A stretch of 37,214 nucleotides of DNA from Spirochaetaceae bacterium (GTDB taxonomy: Bacteria > Spirochaetota > Spirochaetia > PWKH01), in the NCBI GenBank assembly GCA_003559765.1, contig PWKH01000146.1, positions 1 through 37,214 of the forward strand, given 5' to 3'. This document shows, in pieces, positions 7,582-16,000 of this stretch. Within the stretch, counting starts at the first letter, position 1. Each line of letters starts with the position of its first letter. The notes beneath the pieces are model-generated. The model was not told the DNA's origin. It did not search any database and saw nothing but the letters and a program-made list of their open reading frames with translations. The translations under genes and the position numbers were made by a program.

Positions 7582-10338
7582 ATGGCAATACCGATCCGTA
7601 TATCAGCTTTAGTCATTATCCTGTGTACAGCACTGCTTTCGGTCAACAGCGAGTCCTACATACCCGAGGTCAAAGACCCGCAGCTGGAGCAGCTGCACAG
7701 ATTTATCGAGGAAAATGATCCTGATGCGCTCCAGCAGCAGATCCTCTGGGAGGAAGCTCCGGCAGATGCCGCTGACAGTGAGGGCAGAACCCTCCTGCAT
7801 TTTGCAGCCTATGCAGGACGGGCAGATGCCGCACGCGCGCTTATCCGCAGCGGCGCCAGCCTCGAAGCACGGGACAGCTCCGGCAGGCTTCCGGTCCACC
7901 TTGCCCGGGATCCCCGCCTCATCGATATCCTTTCCGGAGGCGGCAGGCTTCTGTTTATGCCTGACCATGCAGGAACAACCGCGGCGAAGCAACTGATTGA
8001 AACAGGTGAGGACCTTATCGGACCGCTGCTTGATGCCGGGTATGCCCATGTTTCCTCAGATGACGGAGTCACCCTGCTTCATACCGCTGCAGAGATGGGG
8101 GCTTTTGATGCTGCTTCCCTCCTCCTGGAAAGACAGGCCTATGTGAATGCAGCCGCTGATGACGGCACCCTGCCGGTCGATCTCTCCTTTACCCGACCGG
8201 AGAGCACCGCCCATCTGCGCACAGCCCATGTGCTGGTGCTGCACGGCAGTGCACCGCCTTCAGCAGATGCATACCGTTATGTTTTTGATGTCTTCAGAGC
8301 CGGGACATGGGATTACCGCTTCGACCGCCGGGTTTCGCTCCTCCACATTGCCGCCGAAAATGATCATTCCGGAGTGATAACGTATGCGCTTGACCAGGGA
8401 GCGTACATCGAAGCCCGGGATGAGGCCTACCGCACAGCCCTGCATACAGCTGCTGCAGCCGGGCACCGGGACATCCTCGAACTGCTGCTCGACGGCAGCG
8501 CAGACCCCGCAGCGCAGGATGCAGAAGGAGACACCCCCCTGCATCTTGCCCTCCGGAATCACAGAGATGCTGAGATGATCCGTATCCTGCTTCGTTCAGG
8601 AGCACCGGCCGACGCGTCAAACCGGGAGAGAAAGACTCCGCTGCATACCGCGGCAGCCCACAGCGATGACGCAGGAATCACGGAGATGCTGTTTGAGTAC
8701 ATCAGCAGTCCCGATGCAGAGGACATTCAGGGACGTACCGCTTTGCTGACGGCTGTTACCCGTCAGGCCTATGAGACCGCCCGGGTGCTGACTGCCCGCG
8801 GCTCCGACATCCATGCCGAAGACCTGGATGGGAATGCCCCTGTGACAGAAATCCTGCTCAGCAGTCCCGAAACGCTGTCCCGGCTGCTGTCGGAGTCTCA
8901 CATCCTGGATACTGACAGAGACGGGAATACCCTGGTGCACCTGGCCGCTTCGGCGGGTGCGGAACAGTCTGTCATTGAACTGCTGCTTTCCCTGGGGGCG
9001 GCGGCATACCGGGCAAACAGATTCGGGGATACTCCCCTGCATCTGGCCCTGAAGCACGGCCGATGCGCCGCCGCAGAGCTGCTGATCTCCCATGGGGCGG
9101 ATCCCTTCCGGCGGACTGATACCGGGCTCACCGCGTTTGAGCTTGCCTTCAGACAGGGCGCTGCCTGCACGGCCAAGGTGATAACCGACGAGCTGCTCTA
9201 TACCGCCGGCCCGGAGGGCGAGACTCCACTCCTGCTTGCCGCCCGGGGAGGGTTTCTCGATATCTGCGCTGACCTGCTGGACCGGGGTGCTGAGGGAGAA
9301 TCGGCAGTCCATATTGCCGCACGCCGAAATGATGTTCCCATGCTGCAGCTGTTTATCTGGAGCTCCGTCCCCCTGGAAGGCCGCAATGAAACTGGAAACA
9401 CCCCGCTCCATGAAGCCGCCCTCCATGGGGCAACCCGGGCAGCCAGACTGCTTCTCCTGGCCGGTGCGTTTCCCAATGCGAGGAATGACGACGGAAATAC
9501 CCCCATGCATCTGGCGGTGGAAGCTGATGACCCCCAGATGATCAGGACTCTCCACGAATTCCAGGCCTCCCTTGATATCCGCAACAGCCGAGGGATGACT
9601 CCCCTGCTCTCGGCAGCCGGATACGGCATTACTGATTCGGCCCGGCAGCTGGCATCCTTCAGCAGCAGCATCCACGCCGCCGACCCCCAGGGAAACAGCC
9701 CGCTCCACGGAGCTGTCCTGCACCGGGACCGGCCGCTGGTCATAGATCTGATTCACCGGGGAGCCGACATCCATGCCAGAAACCGCAGCGGCGAAACTCC
9801 CCTTACCCTTGCCGTCAAACTGGGACCGGAGCAGGTCACCTGGCTGATGGAAACCGGTGCAGTCATGCGGCGGGACCATGCAGGCAATACGCCCCTGCAT
9901 ATTGCCGTATCCAGGCACGCATCCCGAAGCACCCTTGAGCGGATGATCAAACTGGGCAGCTCCGTAGACAGCAGGAACAACCACCTGGAAACACCGCTTC
10001 ACCTCGCTGTATTGCATCTCCACCGGGAGGCTGCGGAAGTTCTCATCACCCATGGTGCGGATATCTTTATGAGCGACAGCGAGGGGGTTTCAGTAATTGA
10101 TGCCGCCTTGAACCGGCCGAGACATACCCTTGCATGGATTCTGGGTCAGGAAGTGTCGGTCACCGATGAAATGGGGAACACCCCCCTTCACTATGCTGTG
10201 GAACACAGCAATGCGGATGCGGTCATCTGGCTGCTGGACCGGGGAGCCGACCCCCTGAAGACAAACTCCTCCGGCATCACCCCGGCGGATGCTGCAGAGG
10301 GGACAGAGCTGGAGGAGATCCTGCGGTTATATGAATAG
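7582..10338 (+). CDS. Exported ankyrin-repeat protein, 918 aa
   Basis: The protein starts with a signal-like segment (MAIPIRISALVIILCTALLS, residues 1-20), and the rest is built almost wholly of roughly 33-residue ankyrin repeats; I count more than 20. Examples of the repeat core are GRTLLHFAAYAGRADAA, GDTPLHLALRNH, GNTPLHEAALHGATRAA and GNTPLHYAVEHSNADAV. Ankyrin repeats bind partner proteins; no catalytic domain is visible. Some repeats are degenerate (around residues 390-440), but there is no frameshift. The ATG at 7582 is chosen; a GTG two codons earlier is possible. There is no Shine-Dalgarno, and the gene begins 18 bp after a terminator. It ends in a 12-bp overlap with the convergent membrane gene. 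Expected location is the periplasm or cell surface; the function is unknown. Confidence 0.88.
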   Translation: MAIPIRISALVIILCTALLSVNSESYIPEVKDPQLEQLHRFIEENDPDALQQQILWEEAPADAADSEGRTLLHFAAYAGRADAARALIRSGASLEARDSSGRLPVHLARDPRLIDILSGGGRLLFMPDHAGTTAAKQLIETGEDLIGPLLDAGYAHVSSDDGVTLLHTAAEMGAFDAASLLLERQAYVNAAADDGTLPVDLSFTRPESTAHLRTAHVLVLHGSAPPSADAYRYVFDVFRAGTWDYRFDRRVSLLHIAAENDHSGVITYALDQGAYIEARDEAYRTALHTAAAAGHRDILELLLDGSADPAAQDAEGDTPLHLALRNHRDAEMIRILLRSGAPADASNRERKTPLHTAAAHSDDAGITEMLFEYISSPDAEDIQGRTALLTAVTRQAYETARVLTARGSDIHAEDLDGNAPVTEILLSSPETLSRLLSESHILDTDRDGNTLVHLAASAGAEQSVIELLLSLGAAAYRANRFGDTPLHLALKHGRCAAAELLISHGADPFRRTDTGLTAFELAFRQGAACTAKVITDELLYTAGPEGETPLLLAARGGFLDICADLLDRGAEGESAVHIAARRNDVPMLQLFIWSSVPLEGRNETGNTPLHEAALHGATRAARLLLLAGAFPNARNDDGNTPMHLAVEADDPQMIRTLHEFQASLDIRNSRGMTPLLSAAGYGITDSARQLASFSSSIHAADPQGNSPLHGAVLHRDRPLVIDLIHRGADIHARNRSGETPLTLAVKLGPEQVTWLMETGAVMRRDHAGNTPLHIAVSRHASRSTLERMIKLGSSVDSRNNHLETPLHLAVLHLHREAAEVLITHGADIFMSDSEGVSVIDAALNRPRHTLAWILGQEVSVTDEMGNTPLHYAVEHSNADAVIWLLDRGADPLKTNSSGITPADAAEGTELEEILRLYE

Positions 10339-10914
10339 GCTGATGCCGCCGCTGATGGCAAGGTAGTACACCGCCATGCGGGGGAATCGGGACAGGCAGG
10401 CAAAGGCCACCCACCCTGGGGGTACCTGCATGAGTCCGGCAGTCCAGCAGATCGTGGAGAAGGGTACCGGAGTGAAGCCTGCAATGGCAACCGCCCATGC
10501 TCCGTACCGGTTAATCAGGCGCTCATTCTGTTCCCGGTATTTTTCCACCGACCGGTGAACCGCGGGCAGCCGGTTAAAGGAGCGGGCAATCCAGTAGCCG
10601 GTAAATCCCCCCGCAGCTGATCCGGTACTCATGACAAGAATCAGCGGAAGAGGGGACCAGCCGATGACAAAGGGAAAGATCACATCGACCGAAGTCGGCA
10701 GGATAAAGGTGTCGACGACGAGGGTGAACAGCGCCAGACCTCCGTATCCGAAGGAGCCGCTCAGCCACAATCCCCACCTATGGAGGGTGTCTACCGCCAG
10801 TACGTATATGATGATATACACTGCCAGCAGGATGCCGGTAATGATCAGCCCCTTTTTCATGAGATCAAACAGCAGGTCACGGTCATCCTCTTCACCCGTT
10901 CTCTTCCGCTTCAT
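10327..10914 (-). CDS. VTT-domain (YqaA/DedA-like) membrane protein
   Basis: This is a 195-aa multi-pass membrane protein. A charged start (KRKRTGEEDD) is followed by a hydrophobic helix and the VTT/SNARE-associated core: DTFILPTSVDVIFPFVIGWS, STGSAAGGFTGYWIARSF, and the re-entrant segment IAGFTPVPFSTICWTAG with its conserved F/TP(I/V)P. DedA/YqaA proteins are linked to lipid scrambling and envelope homeostasis. The start at 10914 is preceded by AAGGAG at good spacing, although it lies 23 bp inside the end of the upstream alaX-like gene, so the two are translationally coupled. The 3' end overlaps the convergent ankyrin gene by 12 bp. Confidence 0.82.
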   Translation of the reverse strand: MKRKRTGEEDDRDLLFDLMKKGLIITGILLAVYIIIYVLAVDTLHRWGLWLSGSFGYGGLALFTLVVDTFILPTSVDVIFPFVIGWSPLPLILVMSTGSAAGGFTGYWIARSFNRLPAVHRSVEKYREQNERLINRYGAWAVAIAGFTPVPFSTICWTAGLMQVPPGWVAFACLSRFPRMAVYYLAISGGISLFI

Positions 10915-12130
10915 TGTCACTCCTTCTGATGTATGAAACAATGAATTCGCGAAGCTGATACAAAAATGATTCCGTACCCGACGGGTCCTTTCCGGCCCCC
11001 TGCCAGAAAGGAGGTTTTCCTCCTCCCTTCCCTTCTATGAGCGGCAGCAGCTCGGATCTGATCTGCTGAAAGGGCAGCTTGAGGGAAGGGCTTGCGGCGA
11101 TGCACCAGCGCACCTCGCCGTTGACCAGCGCCGCCAGGCAGAAAAAGCTGGGAAAATCAGGGGGAAGCATCCCGGGCAGATGTTTCAGCAGCTCCGGATC
11201 ATCCAGTTCCATCGACTCAAGAGCTACCCGGTATCCTGCAGCCGTCTCCCCGCGGCTGAAGATTCCCTGCACCATATCTGCTGCACGCTGCCGCTTCAGC
11301 TGATTTTTTTCATAGACAAGGCTGAGGTTCTCCTCCAGGAGTTTCTCCAGTCTGTCAGGCACTTCCAGGGGAGGAGCAGACGAAAGGGTCCCTGCCCGCT
11401 CGAGGGCGAGATGCTTCCGGTGATAATCCCTCAGCGCCCGTTCCCCGATCTTCCATGCAGTACGGATTCTGCCTCGGATCTTTTCGGTGGCTGTGCACAT
11501 TGCCAGAAGCACCTCGCCGGTACACCGCAGATGCACGCCCCCGCAGGCTGCATGGTCGTATCCGCCGAGGGAGATGACCCGAACGGTTCCGGATACTTTC
11601 GGCTCCCTCCGCAGCTTGCTGAGCTGAGCATCAGATTCATGAAGCAGATTCGGGGCAACCGGTAGATTTTCTCCGATGATCTGCTGGACCCGGAGGGTCA
11701 CCGAAAAGAGCTGTTCCTCTGTAAGGTCCGCACAGTCCGTTTCGATGGTAGTAACCTCATCCCCCTGATGCACCGAAACCGTGCTGATGCCGAAATCCTG
11801 ATGCAGCACCCCGGAGATAATGTGCTGACCGGTATGCTGCTGCATAAAATCATACCGATGGCCCCAGTCCAGTTCCAGCAGGGAGCTGTCCCCGGGGACC
11901 AGGGGCGGCGCCTGATCAAGCAGGTGGATGACTTCATCCCCGTCCCTGCGCACGTCCGCCACGGGGATTCCAGCGAGCATCCCTTTGTCGGCGGGCTGTC
12001 CCCCTCCTTCAGGATAAAAGATGGTGCGGTCCAGCAGCACCGCCCACCGGGTTCCCTGCTGAGTGACCGACCTGACCCGGGCGCTGCCGGTCTTCTGATA
12101 CGCATCATGATAAAAGATCAACTCTGTCAT
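10892..12130 (-). CDS. Alanyl-tRNA editing protein (AlaX, long form)
   Basis: This 412-aa protein is a stand-alone relative of the AlaRS editing domain that hydrolyses Ser- or Gly-mischarged tRNA(Ala). Zinc ligands are visible in QQHTGQHIISGVL (HxxxH) and ACGGVHLRCTGEV (CxxxH). The N-terminal part has the small beta-barrel typical of AlaRS (TIFYPEGGGQPADKG). The C-terminal 150 residues include a coiled segment and a GEVRWCIAASPSL block, resembling the C-Ala/DHHA1 region, which makes this the long AlaX type. The ATG at 12130 is preceded by GGAGGGTGA. Confidence 0.88.
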   Translation of the reverse strand: MTELIFYHDAYQKTGSARVRSVTQQGTRWAVLLDRTIFYPEGGGQPADKGMLAGIPVADVRRDGDEVIHLLDQAPPLVPGDSSLLELDWGHRYDFMQQHTGQHIISGVLHQDFGISTVSVHQGDEVTTIETDCADLTEEQLFSVTLRVQQIIGENLPVAPNLLHESDAQLSKLRREPKVSGTVRVISLGGYDHAACGGVHLRCTGEVLLAMCTATEKIRGRIRTAWKIGERALRDYHRKHLALERAGTLSSAPPLEVPDRLEKLLEENLSLVYEKNQLKRQRAADMVQGIFSRGETAAGYRVALESMELDDPELLKHLPGMLPPDFPSFFCLAALVNGEVRWCIAASPSLKLPFQQIRSELLPLIEGKGGGKPPFWQGAGKDPSGTESFLYQLREFIVSYIRRSDNEAEENG

Positions 12131-12155
12131 AGCTGCTCACCCTCCGTTGTCAGCT

Positions 12156-12185
12156 ATGATACCGCGGAGGCCCGGGGGGAGGCAA
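12156..12185 (-). promoter_or_regulatory. Putative promoter of the alaX-like gene
   Basis: On the minus strand TTGCCT (12185-12180) and TATCAT (12161-12156) are separated by 18 bases. The start codon at 12130 follows after a short leader carrying the ribosome site. Confidence 0.4.
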
Positions 12186-12223
12186 CCATGCGGCCGCTGC
12201 AGCGCAGTTTTCTGCAGACATGC

Positions 12224-12252
12224 TTGAAAGCATTCCGAGAAATAGATATCTT
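12224..12252 (+). promoter_or_regulatory. Putative promoter of the Gln-rich unknown gene
   Basis: TTGAAA (12224-12229), a 17-base spacer and TATCTT (12247-12252) give a plausible housekeeping promoter about 37 bases before the start codon at 12289. Confidence 0.4.
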
Positions 12253-12288
12253 ATAGACACATACTGTATCATGAAAGGAGTAAAAGGC

Positions 12289-12900
12289 ATGTCAAGAATT
12301 CGATCTGCCATGGAAATCGCATTGGAAAAAACCGAGTCCGTGGAAAGCAATCCCGAAAAAATACAGGAAGAGGCTATGACCAAGGAAGGGCAGCGGCTCA
12401 TTTCAAAGCATCTTTTTGAAAAGGCCGTGTCCATGGATGAACTCAAGGAGGCTCTGGACAAGCACAGCGGAAATGAACGCCGCTATCTGATCTCAGGGAT
12501 GGCCCAGGCGGTCATTTCCAATATCTCTCTTCCCCAGGATGAGACCTATTCCCAGCGGCTGGATGAGATCAAGGAAATCGTGATGTCCCTCACTGAAGAC
12601 AATGAGGCAGCCGAGCATTTTGCCCAGCTGGACCAGTTTTTCCAGCAGTTCCTGCAGCAGCTGCAGCAGCTGCGCTCATCCCTGGAGCAGCAGTTTGCTC
12701 CGCGGCTGCGCCAGAAGCAGCAGCAGCTGGCGCAGCAGTACGGAAGCATGGTGGAGCTGACCCCGGATCAGGACCCGGAGTTCATTGAAACCTTCAACAA
12801 ACACCGCCAGCAGATGGAAGAACAGTACCAGGGGCCGCTGGACGGATTCAAGGAACAGGTGAAAGAGGCGCTCATCGCAGCCTATTCCGCCAGTTCATAA
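12289..12900 (+). CDS. Conserved-looking cytoplasmic protein of unknown function, Gln-rich
   Basis: A 203-aa protein without signal peptide or membrane segment. It is mostly helical, with a strongly Gln-rich stretch around residues 117-150 (blocks such as FQQFLQQLQQLRSS and RLRQKQQQLAQQYG), probably coiled coil. I do not recognise a characterised family. The start at 12289 (MSRIRSAMEIALEK) is chosen because AAAGGAG lies upstream; the frame stays open back to 12220 with a less likely sequence. It is monocistronic and ends in a 19-bp convergent overlap with the alcohol dehydrogenase gene. Confidence 0.78.
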   Translation: MSRIRSAMEIALEKTESVESNPEKIQEEAMTKEGQRLISKHLFEKAVSMDELKEALDKHSGNERRYLISGMAQAVISNISLPQDETYSQRLDEIKEIVMSLTEDNEAAEHFAQLDQFFQQFLQQLQQLRSSLEQQFAPRLRQKQQQLAQQYGSMVELTPDQDPEFIETFNKHRQQMEEQYQGPLDGFKEQVKEALIAAYSASS

Positions 12901-14045
12901 ATAGCTGCCACATCCGCCTTGGTGAGTTTACGGAAACTGCCCAGAGTTGATCCTCTTACCGCCTTGCCGGCCATTTGTGCAAAGTTCCGTTCGGTAATGC
13001 CCAGTTCCCGGATGGTCACCGGCAGCCCGATGGAGGAGAAAAACTCCTTCAGTTTCCGGATTCCCTCCAGGGCACAGCGCTCCTCCTCACCGGCGGTATA
13101 GGGGATGTCCCATACGCGCTGGGCGAACTGCAGGAACTTGGGGAGCTTTTCCTGATAGATAAACTGCATCCAAGCGGGGAATATCACGGCAAGCCCCGCT
13201 CCGTGGGCGACATCGTAGAATGCCGACAGCTCATGCTCGATATCGTGGGAGGACCAGTCCTCAATCCTTCCCCTGCCGAGCAGATCATTATGGGCAATCG
13301 TGCCGGCCCACATGATTTCAGCCCGGGCGTCATAATCCTCGGGATTTTCGATGACCCTCGGGGTCTGCTCAATCATGGTTTTCAGCAGGGCTTCGCACAT
13401 CCGGTCGGAAAAGGCGACATGAGGCTCGTTGGTGAAATAGCGCTCCATGACATGGGCCATGATGTCAGCCGCCCCGCAGGCAGTCTGGTACGGAGGAAGC
13501 GTAAAGGTCCGCTCAGGATTCAACACAGCAAAGACCGGACGAAGATGGTCGCTGAGCAGTCCGTACTTCTCCGTTGTCGCTTCATTGGTGATCACCGTCG
13601 CCGGACTTGCTTCGCTGCCGGCTGCAGGGATCGTCAGCACCACGCCCACCGGCAGGGCTTCTTTCACCTGCGCCTTGCCGATGTAGAAATCCCAGACGTC
13701 CCCCTCGTAGGGAACTCCCGCAGCAATCGCCTTCGCACTGTCGATGGCGCTGCCGCCTCCGACGGCAAGGATGCCTGAGGCCCCTTCATCCCGGCACAGC
13801 TGGATCCCCTCTTGTACGAGGGAAAGCCGGGGATTCGGTTTCACCCCTCCCAGTTCGATGAAATCCACCCCGGATGTTTTCAGGGAAGCAGCGGTCCGGT
13901 CATACAGCCCGGACTGCTTAATGCTGCCTTCCCCGTAATGCAGCAGCACCTTGCCTCCGAGCCGGAGGGACTGGGGACCAATTTCCTCTTCGCTCGTCCT
14001 TCCGAAGAGAATGCGGGTGGGAACGTAATAGATAAAATCCTGCAT
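12882..14045 (-). CDS. Iron-containing alcohol dehydrogenase (butanol dehydrogenase type)
   Basis: This 387-aa group III dehydrogenase probably reduces aldehydes to alcohols with NAD(P)H in fermentation. It opens with the BDH/YqhD-like NFxYxxPT-type sequence (FIYYVPTRILFGR). It also has AVGGGSAIDSAKAIAAG for nucleotide binding and the metal ligands Asp and His in ACGAADIMAHVMERYF. Two more His ligands are in the HELSAFYDVAHGAGLAV segment. Length is typical. AAGGAGG precedes the ATG at 14045. It is monocistronic, with its 3' end overlapping the convergent unknown gene by 19 bp. The aldehyde substrate cannot be assigned. Confidence 0.9.
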   Translation of the reverse strand: MQDFIYYVPTRILFGRTSEEEIGPQSLRLGGKVLLHYGEGSIKQSGLYDRTAASLKTSGVDFIELGGVKPNPRLSLVQEGIQLCRDEGASGILAVGGGSAIDSAKAIAAGVPYEGDVWDFYIGKAQVKEALPVGVVLTIPAAGSEASPATVITNEATTEKYGLLSDHLRPVFAVLNPERTFTLPPYQTACGAADIMAHVMERYFTNEPHVAFSDRMCEALLKTMIEQTPRVIENPEDYDARAEIMWAGTIAHNDLLGRGRIEDWSSHDIEHELSAFYDVAHGAGLAVIFPAWMQFIYQEKLPKFLQFAQRVWDIPYTAGEEERCALEGIRKLKEFFSSIGLPVTIRELGITERNFAQMAGKAVRGSTLGSFRKLTKADVAAIYELAE

Positions 14046-14102
14046 ACAGCTGTCCTCCTTGCTGATAGATACACTTACAGCATATCATAGGATGGTGAAT
14101 CA

Positions 14103-14184
14103 GGGAAAATCATTTCCCGGGAGAAGAGAACTTCCGATGCAAAGAATCGGTGCGGTACTGCCCGCCGGTTCCCATAACAGGGAA
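14103..14184. repeat. Two GGGAA/TTCCC inverted repeats between adh and the GNAT gene
   Basis: GGGAAA-ATCA-TTTCCC (14103-14118) and TTCCC-ATAACA-GGGAA (14169-14184) are two 16-bp inverted repeats with the same half-site in opposite order, in the divergent intergenic region. The second overlaps a possible -35 (TTCCCA) whose 17-base spacer leads to TAGGAT just before the GNAT start. They may be operator sites. Confidence 0.4.
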
Positions 14185-14203
14185 AACTCGGTAGGATACG
14201 TTT

Positions 14204-14701
14204 ATGATAACCGTCAGATACGCTGAACTGGCAGACGTGCCTGCGATCACTGATATCTATAATGAATATGTGCTCTATTCAACCGCAACCTTCGACGTTG
14301 AGCCGAAAAGCATTGAGGATCGGACCGAGTGGTTCTATGCTCATCCCCGGGACAGCCACTACAAGCTGCTGTGCGCCGTTGATGATCAGCAGCAGGTAAC
14401 GGGGTTCACCGCAACCAATCCCTTCCGCCCGAAGGAAGCCTACCATACCTCTGTGGAGACCACCGTCTATGTCGCCCCGAATCAGCGGAATACAGGGATC
14501 GGGAAACTGCTCTATGCCGCATTATTTGAAGCAGTTGCAGAAGAGGATCTGCATCGGGCCTATGCCTGCATCGCCCTGCCGAATCCCTCGTCCATGTCGC
14601 TGCATCACTCCTTCGGGTTCAGTCCTGCGGGCCTCTTTCACGAAGCAGGAAGGAAATTCGGCCGGTATATCAGCATCCAGTGGATGGAAAAGTCTCTTTA
14701 G
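14204..14701 (+). CDS. GNAT N-acetyltransferase, phosphinothricin acetyltransferase-like
   Basis: A 165-aa acetyl-CoA-dependent acetyltransferase. The N-terminal ITVRYAELADVPAITDIYNEYVLYSTATFD and the EDRTEWF block are typical of the Pat/YwnH subgroup. The acetyl-CoA loop is in the segment RNTGIGKLLYAAL, and the end has the HxxFGF block (LHHSFGFSPAGLFHEAG). Family members acetylate methionine sulfoximine or sulfone and phosphinothricin-like amines; the natural substrate here is unknown. The start at 14204 has only a modest GGAT ribosome site. Its last 4 bp overlap the convergent SPOR gene. Confidence 0.88.
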   Translation: MITVRYAELADVPAITDIYNEYVLYSTATFDVEPKSIEDRTEWFYAHPRDSHYKLLCAVDDQQQVTGFTATNPFRPKEAYHTSVETTVYVAPNQRNTGIGKLLYAALFEAVAEEDLHRAYACIALPNPSSMSLHHSFGFSPAGLFHEAGRKFGRYISIQWMEKSL

Positions 14702-15402
14702 TTCCTGCCGGTATCAATGACCAGCCGGATATTTGCTCCCTCAACCTGAAGCCGCTGTTCAAGAAAATCAAGTCCCATTTCCGCCGTCTCGAAATTATCG
14801 GCATACCCGGCCTGCAGGAAATAGGTATCCCCCTCTTTCCACACCGCAACTTCAAGTTCATTGATCTTGGTCCGGTAGGGCTCCGGTATGTCATCAATGT
14901 ATTCAGGATAGAGTTCCACTGCTTCTGTGATAATAACCCGGTATGCCTGCTCCGCGGAACGGCGGTTGTCAAAGATTCCGAACAGCAGCCAGTACTGCTC
15001 CACCCCTGCGCCGATCTGCGGACGCGGGGTAACCGGTACGGGCATTTCCACCACCGGAGCTTCCGGTTTCTTCGGCAGACGCACCACCGGCGCCTCCGGC
15101 CGCACCGGCCGGACATGGGAGATCTTGGGAGCATCAGGAACCTCGGGAAGGGGTGAGACAACCTCAGGCACCTCCGGCTTCGGGGGAACGGGAGTTTCAG
15201 GTCTCTGAACTGACGGCGCTTCGGGAACCGGTATCGGTTCAGGTTCAGGTTCAGGTTCAGGTTCGGGTTCAGGTTCCTCCGGCACTGGTACCGCCGGCGG
15301 CTCTTCCGGCTGCTGATATACATACAACATCGCACCGCCTACAACCAGAATCAGCACCACGATAATTATCAGCAGTATCCAAAGTACCCGTTTGCTTGCC
15401 AT
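14698..15402 (-). CDS. Membrane-anchored SPOR-domain protein with Pro-Glu linker
   Basis: This 234-aa protein has one N-terminal membrane helix (about residues 7-29, LWILLIIIVVLILVVGGAM). A long proline-rich linker follows, including a (PE)n tract near residues 39-56. A C-terminal SPOR-like domain (about 133-230) has VEQYWLLFGIFDNRRSAEQAYRVI and the block TYFLQAGYADNFETAE. SPOR domains bind denuded peptidoglycan at division sites, so an envelope or division role is likely. It is the last gene of the polA-coaE operon, 7 bp after coaE, with its AAGGAT ribosome site inside the coaE end. Confidence 0.8.
   Translation of the reverse strand: MASKRVLWILLIIIVVLILVVGGAMLYVYQQPEEPPAVPVPEEPEPEPEPEPEPEPIPVPEAPSVQRPETPVPPKPEVPEVVSPLPEVPDAPKISHVRPVRPEAPVVRLPKKPEAPVVEMPVPVTPRPQIGAGVEQYWLLFGIFDNRRSAEQAYRVIITEAVELYPEYIDDIPEPYRTKINELEVAVWKEGDTYFLQAGYADNFETAEMGLDFLEQRLQVEGANIRLVIDTGRN
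15236..15277 (+). repeat. Hexanucleotide tandem repeat in the SPOR gene
   Basis: Seven GGTTCN units (mostly GGTTCA on the plus strand) lie in tandem and encode the Pro-Glu tract of the SPOR protein. Gain or loss of a six-base unit would keep the frame and change the linker length. Confidence 0.85.
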
Positions 15403-15409
15403 AAACCTG

Positions 15410-16000
15410 TTAATCCTTTTTTGAAATAATCCTTAACATCTCATCAAGCTGCTTCCGCACAAACTCCCGTCCCCGGGTATTGCGGATACAGAACACAGCT
15501 CCCCTACATGCGACATTATACACGCGGATATGCTTCTGTGCACCTTCACGTTTGAAAAAATCTGAAAGATTTATTCCGTCACGAAACTTTGCCCGGTAGA
15601 ACCGCTGCAGCAGGGGGGCATGGACAAACACGGCATGATCGCACAGACCGTCCAGCTCCATATAATGCAGCAGGGCGGCATTGATCACGGAGTTTATCCC
15701 GGCTTCCTGATCCTTCCTGATCTGTTTTTCGCACTGCTGCTTCATCCAGGGATGCACCACCGATTCAAGGAGCAGCCGGTTACGGGAATTACCGAATACC
15801 AGCTGTCCGAGTCGGGAACGGTCAATGGTGCCTCCGCTGAGAATTTCTTCACCGAACAGTGCTGTCACTTCATGCTTCAGCTCTTCAAGCGCCTGATGAC
15901 CGAGCCCGTCCACCTCTATGACGTGCCACCGGTATTCCTGAAGCAGGGAGCCCACGGTGCTTTTACCGGAACAGTACCTGCCGGTAAGTCCTAACACCAT
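15410..16000 (-). CDS. coaE: Dephospho-CoA kinase
   Basis: CoaE (196 aa) phosphorylates the 3'-OH of dephospho-CoA in the last step of CoA synthesis. The P-loop is LGLTGRYCSGKST, followed by HVIEVDGLGHQAL (the DxD/H region), FGEEILSGGTIDRSRLGQLVF and HPWMKQQ. The tail is somewhat divergent (FYRAKFRDGINLSDFFKREG), so the assignment rests on the N-terminal half and on length. The start codon shares one base with the polA stop (TGATG), showing coupling. Confidence 0.88.
   Translation of the reverse strand: MVLGLTGRYCSGKSTVGSLLQEYRWHVIEVDGLGHQALEELKHEVTALFGEEILSGGTIDRSRLGQLVFGNSRNRLLLESVVHPWMKQQCEKQIRKDQEAGINSVINAALLHYMELDGLCDHAVFVHAPLLQRFYRAKFRDGINLSDFFKREGAQKHIRVYNVACRGAVFCIRNTRGREFVRKQLDEMLRIISKKD

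Noticed and set aside
8617-10053. A 478-codon minus-strand open frame under the ankyrin gene
   Set aside because: It is antisense to repetitive high-GC coding sequence; the repeats themselves make long shadow frames, and no family features are seen.
7981-10330. Tandem DNA repeats or CRISPR-like array in the ankyrin gene
   Set aside because: The periodicity is protein-level ankyrin repetition; the DNA units diverge and there are no constant repeats with unique spacers.
14670-15335. Minus-strand frame rich in Arg and (NLNL)n alongside the SPOR gene
   Set aside because: It is a shifted reading of the GGTTCA hexamer tract; the other frame has the membrane helix and SPOR domain.
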